A DNA stretch of 11,850 nucleotides from an uncultured Fidelibacterota bacterium (GTDB lineage Bacteria; Fidelibacterota; Marinisomatia; Marinisomatales; UBA1611). The notes under the pieces were generated by a model that was not told where the DNA came from, made no database searches, and was given only the letters and a program-made list of their open reading frames with translations. Positions 5,788-11,850 of the stretch are shown here, piece after piece. The stretch is taken from NCBI GenBank assembly GCA_937893835.1, contig CALCSS010000210.1, forward strand, positions 1 to 11,850, given 5' to 3'. Both the position numbers and the translations under genes were made by a program. Within the stretch, counting starts at the first letter, position 1. Each line of letters opens with the position of its first letter.

Positions 5788-6009
5788 TTATTTGAATCCC
5801 ATATTGATCTTTAGATCTAGGAACGTCTGATCATCCAACATTTTATCAAAGATAGGATGAATATTGATATACTTTGGTAGCTCATATTGATCTTCTTGCT
5901 GATCAAGAATTTTCAAGGCAAGTTGCTGGTCATTTGCCAATACATTCAAGAATATTCTAAGGAAGATCAATTCTTGCTCATTGTTTGAAATATAGTGATC
6001 AGTCATCAT
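5788..6009 (-). CDS. Small protein resembling the C-terminal tail of TPR-containing cyclases (73 aa)
   Basis: No signal peptide or membrane segment. Residues about 10-45 look like a helical pair with spacing like a TPR unit (LIFLRIFLNVLANDQQLALKILD is split by short turns). The end, with YINIHPIFDKMLDD and a final MGFK, closely resembles the closing motif of many TPR proteins fused to nucleotide cyclases or kinases (hydrophobic-x-P-hydrophobic-F-D, then an F..L helix and MGF or MGL). The 797-residue cyclase in this window ends in a related segment of equal length. Translation starts at ATG 6009 or 6006, overlapping the upstream lipoprotein gene by up to 11 bases, with no ribosome binding site, so it depends on coupling. 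It may be a genuine small partner protein or the remnant of a larger TPR gene. Confidence 0.6.
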   Translation of the reverse strand: MMTDHYISNNEQELIFLRIFLNVLANDQQLALKILDQQEDQYELPKYINIHPIFDKMLDDQTFLDLKINMGFK

Positions 6010-6505
6010 TAATTAAAATGGCTGAGAAGGATCTGACCATGTCCCCGATCTCATTTTTAAATTGTTCGTCCTCATAATAGTGGACATAATCCTTACCATC
6101 GAAGACATGGTTTTCAACCTCAAGAAAACAGTCATAACTGAATCCATTATTTCTTTTAAACGATGAGTTATCGATCATGCCTGTTATGACCAATCTTGTC
6201 TTTGCATCCTCAAATCCTGCATCGATCTCATCAGGGTATGGTTCTCTGACCTTCCAGTGGGTAACGATATATGACGAAATGGGTCCATTATCATATTGTT
6301 CAATATGATAATCAAATTCTAATAGGATCTGCTTAACGCTTTCTTGGAAGTTTTCTGTATCTGCACGTCCTATGAAGTATTTATTTGATGAGTCCTCATT
6401 ACCCTTATTTCCAGTGATAATAGATGAACAACTAATTGAAACAGAGACCATGACCATCATTGAAATTTTCAATAAACAGGTGATATTGTGATTTCCCCAA
6501 TTCAT
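5999..6505 (-). CDS. Hypothetical lipoprotein (168 aa)
   Basis: No family recognised. An N-terminal hydrophobic stretch (11-25) ends in SISCSS, with Cys26 as the likely lipidated residue. The -3 position is Ser rather than Leu, so the lipobox is imperfect, and ordinary membrane anchoring is possible. The mature part is acidic and strand-rich (VTHWKVREPYPDEID, RLVITGMID, YDCFLEVEN), and has the look of small periplasmic lipoproteins whose domain binds another envelope component. The ATG at 6505 has GAGA about five bases upstream. It is the first gene of a minus-strand cluster with the 73-residue protein (overlap 11 bases) and the sirtuin. The 234 bases between it and the cyclase stop (6506-6739) are AT-rich, with no gene or convincing terminator that I can see. 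Confidence 0.7.
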   Translation of the reverse strand: MNWGNHNITCLLKISMMVMVSVSISCSSIITGNKGNEDSSNKYFIGRADTENFQESVKQILLEFDYHIEQYDNGPISSYIVTHWKVREPYPDEIDAGFEDAKTRLVITGMIDNSSFKRNNGFSYDCFLEVENHVFDGKDYVHYYEDEQFKNEIGDMVRSFSAILINDD

Positions 6506-6739
6506 TGCTATCTCTTCTACTAAGAATGTGGTCCCAATTATTAAAACCAGATCAATTTAAATATCTTGTACTTCTCGATGATCATTGACCAGTTCATGGT
6601 CCTGGATATTCTCAGTTGTTCGCAAATTCAGCATCATGTGTTAAAAACCCTATCATCACGACCAATTTTCTATCTTCGGTGGGCATCTATATACCTATCA
6701 TTATGTTTTTAATTATCTGATAAAAGGTGTCCATAATCT

Positions 6740-9133
6740 CTAGTTTAGATTATAAAGACGTAATATCTCTTTATATCGTTCATGTTGTTTGAATGATTGG
6801 AGTTTGGGGTCGATCTTGATAAAAACATATGGATTATTTTCAATGACACCTTGCTCAATTAGATCAAAGCCTTTCTCAAGTTCACCATCATATAATGCGA
6901 TAATGCCTTTCATGCTCTCTATGCCATTTGCACTGCCAAATGAATCCAGATCGTCCAATACTTTTTCTGTGTCATCTTTCTTTCCCTGATGGGCATATAT
7001 CATGCCTTGGCTGGCAAGGGCAAGTGACTCAAAAAATCCTGACAGTCCCACGAACTTTTCCCTTGCTTTCTCCAGTGACCTAAGTCCCCGATCATAATTT
7101 TCCTCATGAAAATATATCCAACCTTGAACCATGTCTGCCAATGGAGAGAATGTGGTCATGCCATGTATCTTTTCAATTGTCTCCTTTGCCACCCTATAGT
7201 TCTTACTAAAGTAGTGACCACTAGCCAGATGTTCTAACGCAATGACCGAATTTTTATTCAACTCAACATACCGATCATAGGCCGCTATGCTTTTCTCAAA
7301 TTTTCCTTGTGCTATGTATATTTCAGCGAGTGTCTTCCAAGAGTTACCATCATCCGGCTTGACTGAGATCCCTTTATCTACAGTTGATTCTGCGTCTTCC
7401 CATCTTCCTTGATTTCTATATATGAAGGAAAGGGTCAAGTATGCCCTTAAGAATTCAGGCCTGATCTCAGTGAGATCTTTCAAGGTCCTCTCTGCGTCAT
7501 CATAGAGACTGAGATCAATTTGTACATTGGCAAGATTGATGCTTATTATCCCTGATAGTGGGTCCAAACTCTTTGCAGCCAGCCCATAGGTCAATGCTTT
7601 CTGGTAATCCTTACGCACGAGTCGAAGAAAGTCAGAGTACCAGTGATGTGCAGTTGCATAGTTTGGATTTATTTTAATCGCCTTCAGATAGTATTCCTCT
7701 GTCGTACTCGGCTCATCCTTACGTATCAGGCTTACAAACGCATTAGCTGCATGAACCTCTGCAGACATTGGACTCAATTTCATTGCCTTGCTCGCATTGA
7801 TCTCAGCGAGTGTCAGATTCTCATCAAAATTGTCATATCCATAATCAGCCAGTAGAAGATATGTATTTGCCAGTCCAACATAAGCCAGTGCGTAGTCAGG
7901 GTCTTTTTCCACTGTTCTCTTGAAGAAGGATAGTCCTTTACGCATCCCATCCTCATCTCTACGGTCTTGAAAGTGTATTCCCTGCAAATAAAGGTTGTAG
8001 GCCTCCATTGATGTTTCAGATATTGACAGGTCCTCCTGATCTGCATGGCCGATGTAATCCATTTTCAATGCACCGACTATTGTCTGTGCTATCTCATCCT
8101 GTACGGCAAAAATATCTTCCAATTCTCTGTCATACGTTTCAGACCATAGATGGGCATCATCCTTGGAGCGAATCAATTGGGCAGTGATCCTTACCTTGCC
8201 TCCTGCCTTTCTAACACTGCCTTCTAAGATATGTGTTACATTCAATTGCCTACCAATATCAGCAATGGCCACGTCTGTCCGCCCCTTATAAGAAAAAACT
8301 GAGGTTCGTGAGATGACCCTCAGATCCTTGATCTTCGCGAGATAGTTAAGGATCTCTTCAGTTATTCCATCACTAAAATATTCATTTTCCTTATCGGAAC
8401 TCATATTGACAAATGGCATTACCGCTATGGATTCCTTTTCGGAGATTTCTAATGGTCGTTCGTTTTCAAAAAAAGACCTAAAGACCAACAGTCCCATGAC
8501 CAATCCAATGACCAAGGTCGTGGCTGCATAGGCGATGGTCCTTTTAGAACCCATATCAACAGAAGGCTTACTTTCAGGCAGCTCTTTATCATTCAACGTT
8601 CCTGAGATCCTTTTTTCATTGGTTTCTGGTAACCCATGAGAGACAATGCAATATAGAGATATTTCTTGTCTCACACCCTTCAGCGTTGGACTTCCAATTA
8701 ATTTTGTCTTATAGCTTGGGTCGCGCATTAGAGATACATTGACCCTGTCCGTGACGACAATGCCACCAGATTCAGCAAAGGGCTCGGCTCTGGAAGCAAT
8801 ATTGACATCGTCTCCAATGACATCATCATTCTTAAAGACAACCTCACCCTGGTGAATGCCGATCCGTAAATTCAAATTCTCGATCTTCTCCACCTCAGTT
8901 TGAATGTCGATACAACACTTCACAGCATCAAGTGTACCCTCAAAGGTCAATAGGAGACCGTCACCTATCTCTTTCAACCATTGACCATTGTATGAGTCAA
9001 CAATTGGTTTTAATAGGCTACGCTGCCTATCCAACAGCTCGAGTGCGGCTGGTTCGTTCTTTGACGATAGGTCAGTAAAACCAACTATGTCAGTAAACAC
9101 TATTACAGCAAGTTTGCGTGTTGAATCAGTCAT
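6740..9133 (-). CDS. Class III adenylate/guanylate cyclase with TolB-like and TPR regions
   Basis: 797 residues. The N-terminal class III cyclase domain (about 5-165) has both metal-binding aspartates (D15 in FTDIVGFT, D58 in IGDG), K54 in the position that favours ATP, the GDDVN segment (107-111), and N111 with R115 for transition-state binding, so it looks active and probably makes cAMP. A single membrane segment follows at about 200-219. Then comes a TolB_N/FlgO-like region (about 234-355: SIAVMPFVNMSSD, FSDGITEEI, LEGSVRKAGGKVRI, HLWSETYDREL) and a long series of TPR helices from about 375 to 770. With the cyclase in the cytoplasm, the TolB-like and TPR part should lie in the periplasm as a sensor or scaffold. 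No ribosome binding site precedes the ATG; the gene begins 21 bases after the protease stop, so it is probably cotranscribed. Confidence 0.92.
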   Translation of the reverse strand: MTDSTRKLAVIVFTDIVGFTDLSSKNEPAALELLDRQRSLLKPIVDSYNGQWLKEIGDGLLLTFEGTLDAVKCCIDIQTEVEKIENLNLRIGIHQGEVVFKNDDVIGDDVNIASRAEPFAESGGIVVTDRVNVSLMRDPSYKTKLIGSPTLKGVRQEISLYCIVSHGLPETNEKRISGTLNDKELPESKPSVDMGSKRTIAYAATTLVIGLVMGLLVFRSFFENERPLEISEKESIAVMPFVNMSSDKENEYFSDGITEEILNYLAKIKDLRVISRTSVFSYKGRTDVAIADIGRQLNVTHILEGSVRKAGGKVRITAQLIRSKDDAHLWSETYDRELEDIFAVQDEIAQTIVGALKMDYIGHADQEDLSISETSMEAYNLYLQGIHFQDRRDEDGMRKGLSFFKRTVEKDPDYALAYVGLANTYLLLADYGYDNFDENLTLAEINASKAMKLSPMSAEVHAANAFVSLIRKDEPSTTEEYYLKAIKINPNYATAHHWYSDFLRLVRKDYQKALTYGLAAKSLDPLSGIISINLANVQIDLSLYDDAERTLKDLTEIRPEFLRAYLTLSFIYRNQGRWEDAESTVDKGISVKPDDGNSWKTLAEIYIAQGKFEKSIAAYDRYVELNKNSVIALEHLASGHYFSKNYRVAKETIEKIHGMTTFSPLADMVQGWIYFHEENYDRGLRSLEKAREKFVGLSGFFESLALASQGMIYAHQGKKDDTEKVLDDLDSFGSANGIESMKGIIALYDGELEKGFDLIEQGVIENNPYVFIKIDPKLQSFKQHERYKEILRLYNLN

Positions 9134-9154
9134 TTGGAATTATCAATAGTTCAA

Positions 9155-11293
9155 TTATTTGATCAACATTATCTTTTGACCTTTCTGCAGATTTCCAGTG
9201 ATCAATCTCACAAAGTATACTCCCGATGAGTGGCCGGAAGCATCCCAATGGTATTGATGGCCCCCATATTGAAGATTTCCATCTACCAATGTTTCTATTA
9301 TTCTACCTTTAATATCATATATTTCAAGTAATACATTAGCATCATTTGCAATACTGAAAGAGAGCATGGTCCTAGGATTGAAAGGATTGGGATAGTTCTG
9401 TTGTAAGGTGACCATTTCTGGCAGTGTCATTTTTTCTTCTACAGAGACATAGACCTCGGTTGACAACTTGGCCCTAATATTGGCATCACCATATAATGAT
9501 AATCCATTATCATAGCTAGAGCCATTGCTAGAAAAATAGGATCGCCCTGACAGATCCCCGATATTATCATAGGCATAGACGTAACCATTATTTGAAAATC
9601 TGATCCCTATGAAAAAGTCCTGTCCCGATCCAACCTCCATCGAATCTATCTGGACCGTATTCCATCCACCAACAAATGAGCTGCCAGAGACACTCTGAAA
9701 AAGGTTTCCTGGAGATACTCCGTCAAAAGAATCATATATACCCACCTCCCAATTCATTTCATCAGTATTCCAAAACACTTCCCATACCAGACCAAAATCA
9801 ATTTCCGTGACATATCCTTCATTTAATGCTGTAAAAAGAACTCCCACCCATTGTTCATCAGTCCCAATGGTAAGTGCTGTGGATGCTATACCATACTCAT
9901 CATATGCTATGGCATAACCAGAATTTGGCATGGGAGTGATTTCGGCATACATTACTGAATCTGGTTCACTGATGTTGTTCACTGATATTCCTGTCTGGAA
10001 ACCATCGTTTCTATCAGATGAGGGATTGGTAGAGCCATTAAAATTCTGGTTATCAGTTGAACCTGGGAATGGATCGCCTGTGTCACCCCTATTCATATTA
10101 TCATCCAGGTCATGACCACCATCAGCAGCCTCTAGGTCAATGAGCTTGTCATTCTCATCGTCATTGATCGGTCCAAAACTATCAAAACCAGCTCGCCTGT
10201 TCTCATTCACATGGTAGATCATGAGTCCAGTTCCATTGATATATGAATCAAAACCATGAGCCTGACGATTCTCGATCAAAAAATATCGATTGGAGCGGTA
10301 GTCGTCCTCCCATACCTTGATAGCGGTCGGTGAGGTTGCCAATTGAGCGATCGGAACGTCAGTCGTACCATTGTTTGATATGGTCGGCTCCATCCATCCC
10401 ATCTCGATCTTGCACCATGATGACATGTGGGACGGAGTATCTCCATACCAACCTAGCCAATTTCCAGAGGCCATCAAGCACCACTCACCCAGGCCCTCGG
10501 AATCTCCATTTGATTGATCACGGTCGTAAAGATCAGGCAGACCCAGAATATGACCAAATTCGTGTGCGAATAACCCCATCGGGCAGAGATCTGTTGTTAT
10601 GCAGTTACTACTGCCGGGTAATTCGGGACACACCATATAGCTATTTACAATAATGTAATCGCCATTGGGTGTTTGGTCATTGGACACATACTGGTTTGAC
10701 CCTAGCGAGCTTTGGTGGGCCCATAGATTATCCTCTCCAGACAGGCATCCTGGATATACAACGACAAGACCATCGACATATCCATCATCATCACCAGAAT
10801 TTGGAATATTATCTGGACCGTCATTATCAAATTGTCCATAATCAAAATCAGGATCTGCCAGGGACGCAACCTCAGCGACATATTGTCTCACATCATCAAC
10901 TGCCTGTGATTGATTGAGGCTAGACTGATACCATCCGCTCACTGAACCATCAATTTGAAAATGTCCATATGAGATCTCATTGTAGTAATCCTTCAATGAA
11001 CCTGTTGAATTATTTCCAAATAAAAGGGCATCAAAGTTTGTAGAATTGAAATAGGTGGTTGCTCCAGAGTATTTACCTAGAAGGACGGGGATATAGAATT
11101 CTGATTGAGCATCACGATCCTCAGTATTACGCTGAGAAGCTATTTTTCTTACCCATCCTGGATCACCATAATTCTCACCAATATCCTGCTCTTTAAACCT
11201 ATCCAATACACCAATTGGAAGTGTTCCCTCCTTTGGAGGTGTGATCGCAAAGATCATTGGCATCAACAAAATGATAAATGTTATTTTTTTCAT
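9155..11293 (-). CDS. Secreted M6-family metalloprotease with NPFNP-type C-terminal sorting domain
   Basis: 712 residues. A signal peptide (cleavage probably after IFA, residue 16) leads into the catalytic domain. This has the zinc site HEFGHILGLPD (His244, Glu245, His248, Asp254), an aspartate-rich, calcium-binding-like stretch at 156-174 (FDNDGPDNIPNSGDDDGYVD), and a Met-turn region around Met274 (WCLMASGNW). FLIENRQ with GTGLMIYHVNENR is the conserved post-catalytic part of immune-inhibitor-A-like M6 peptidases. A beta-sandwich-like region follows (about 455-615). The last 80 residues (633-712) start NYPNPFNP and end GVYFVRL...KIMLIK, the C-terminal domain used for type IX-type secretion and surface attachment in FCB bacteria. 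GGGAAGG lies six bases before the ATG. The short 5' gap (11294-11337) leaves little room for a promoter. Confidence 0.93.
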   Translation of the reverse strand: MKKITFIILLMPMIFAITPPKEGTLPIGVLDRFKEQDIGENYGDPGWVRKIASQRNTEDRDAQSEFYIPVLLGKYSGATTYFNSTNFDALLFGNNSTGSLKDYYNEISYGHFQIDGSVSGWYQSSLNQSQAVDDVRQYVAEVASLADPDFDYGQFDNDGPDNIPNSGDDDGYVDGLVVVYPGCLSGEDNLWAHQSSLGSNQYVSNDQTPNGDYIIVNSYMVCPELPGSSNCITTDLCPMGLFAHEFGHILGLPDLYDRDQSNGDSEGLGEWCLMASGNWLGWYGDTPSHMSSWCKIEMGWMEPTISNNGTTDVPIAQLATSPTAIKVWEDDYRSNRYFLIENRQAHGFDSYINGTGLMIYHVNENRRAGFDSFGPINDDENDKLIDLEAADGGHDLDDNMNRGDTGDPFPGSTDNQNFNGSTNPSSDRNDGFQTGISVNNISEPDSVMYAEITPMPNSGYAIAYDEYGIASTALTIGTDEQWVGVLFTALNEGYVTEIDFGLVWEVFWNTDEMNWEVGIYDSFDGVSPGNLFQSVSGSSFVGGWNTVQIDSMEVGSGQDFFIGIRFSNNGYVYAYDNIGDLSGRSYFSSNGSSYDNGLSLYGDANIRAKLSTEVYVSVEEKMTLPEMVTLQQNYPNPFNPRTMLSFSIANDANVLLEIYDIKGRIIETLVDGNLQYGGHQYHWDASGHSSGVYFVRLITGNLQKGQKIMLIK

Positions 11294-11337
11294 TGCTTGC
11301 CTTCCCTTTAAACTATATTAACACTCTATCAAAACTG

Positions 11338-11367
11338 AAAAGGGCCCGTTATTTAACAGGCCCTTTT
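11338..11367 (-). terminator. Rho-independent terminator of the right-edge membrane protein gene
   Basis: Arms 11338-11350 (AAAAGGGCCCGTT) and 11355-11367 pair over 13 positions with one mismatch or G-U pair; loop of four bases. It lies 25 bases past the stop at 11393. On the minus strand it ends in four U; on the plus strand the T-run is longer, but no plus-strand gene needs it here. It separates the membrane protein from the protease gene. Confidence 0.8.
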
Positions 11368-11392
11368 TTTGATCATTATTTCTCATCTAAAA

Positions 11393-11850
11393 TTAGCTGC
11401 TACTTTCCCTTTCTTGATAGGCTGAGTACCCCAATAGCACAATCATTGCAACTAGGACCCAAATGCTGGCATGATGAAATTCCGATCCTGAGTATTTTAT
11501 CAGGTCTAATAGTCTTCCAATGAGAAGTGATATACGACCCATGACAGCAAATCCAAAAGATGCACCGAACGAGATCATTAAAAAATAAATACCAACCTTG
11601 GTGACCTTACCAAAGTTCCCAGTTTGTTCCCTAGAAAAATAAAAATATAGTAATCCTGTTACCGTACCGACCAGAATGATCAAATTATTAAAATATGAAT
11701 CACCAGTAAGGCTAAAAAAGGGCAGATCAGTACCGATGACAGGAATAATGGTGTTCTTGACCTGTCCCAATACATTTGAGTTCAAGATCCCATAGGCCCG
11801 TAGACCCGCGGCCATGCCAACAGTGTATGCTATTCCCCATCTTGCCATCC
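11393..11850 (-). CDS. Integral membrane protein, C-terminal part (cut by right edge)
   Basis: The frame is open to the window end; the first visible ATG is at 11848-11846 and the gene very probably starts outside. In the visible 151 residues, hydrophobic segments lie at about 3-22, 54-72, 84-106 and 128-144, with small and glycine-rich faces in the third, and a short charged tail (YQERESSS) after the last. No catalytic motif or family is recognised; the N-terminal RWGIAYTVGMAAGLRAYGI suggests the middle of a longer multi-pass protein. It has its own terminator downstream. Confidence 0.75.
   Translation of the reverse strand, partial: MARWGIAYTVGMAAGLRAYGILNSNVLGQVKNTIIPVIGTDLPFFSLTGDSYFNNLIILVGTVTGLLYFYFSREQTGNFGKVTKVGIYFLMISFGASFGFAVMGRISLLIGRLLDLIKYSGSEFHHASIWVLVAMIVLLGYSAYQERESSS

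Noticed and set aside
6733..6753. Inverted repeat ATAATCT / AGATTAT at the cyclase stop as a terminator
   Set aside because: Only seven AT-rich base pairs, overlapping the stop codon and without a U-run; too weak to call.
10330..11311. Several plus-strand open frames opposite the M6 protease
   Set aside because: Antisense shadows of a gene with clear catalytic motifs; their His- and Ser-rich translations resemble no protein family.
1..11850. tRNA, rRNA, CRISPR array or insertion sequence
   Set aside because: I looked for clover-leaf sequence, regular spacers, and transposase motifs with terminal repeats and found none.

Overview
The window looks like chromosomal DNA of an AT-rich, Gram-negative-type marine bacterium of the wider FCB group. 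Candidatus Marinimicrobia (SAR406) is my best guess. Three things point there: a secreted M6 protease ending in an NPFNP-type C-terminal sorting domain, a cyclase/TolB-like/TPR sensor protein, and a GldA/GldF/GldG-type ABC exporter operon ending in a DUF4340-like protein. The taxonomic call is inference; no marker RNA gene is present.

Layout. Positions 1-640 hold two tandem copies, both on the minus strand, of a very small gene for a secreted lysine-rich peptide. The left copy is cut by the window edge. The copies are identical over the 80 visible coding bases but clearly diverged upstream, where a promoter and a GGTTAACC palindrome are kept. Positions 801-4580 are a tight plus-strand operon: ABC ATPase, ABC-2 type permease, a GldG-like membrane-anchored auxiliary protein and a DUF4340-like protein, with junctions of -8, +4 and -8 bases. 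A hairpin with an unusual C-rich loop follows, then an enlarged GroES-like protein (4670-5047).

The GroES-like gene meets the minus-strand genes tail to tail, and the two genes share one CTAG as their stop codons. The minus-strand cluster, read right to left, is a probable lipoprotein (6505-5999), a 73-residue protein resembling the tail of TPR-containing cyclases (6009-5788), and a CobB-type sirtuin (5703-5044). The sirtuin's conserved GAG motif lies upstream of its first ATG, with no ordinary start codon before the next in-frame stop. Further right, an M6 metalloprotease (11293-9155) and a class III nucleotide cyclase with TolB-like and TPR regions (9133-6740) lie 21 bases apart, probably in one transcript. 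The right edge has the end of a membrane protein gene with its own terminator.

How the parts may work together. The four-gene ABC operon is a self-contained envelope transporter of the kind first described in gliding Bacteroidetes, but no other gliding gene is visible. The protease and cyclase could link secretion of a hydrolase with cAMP signalling from a periplasmic TPR sensor. The lysine-rich peptide pair, with a signal peptide, an acidic segment and a strongly cationic tail, is the least explained element and the best candidate here for something undescribed.
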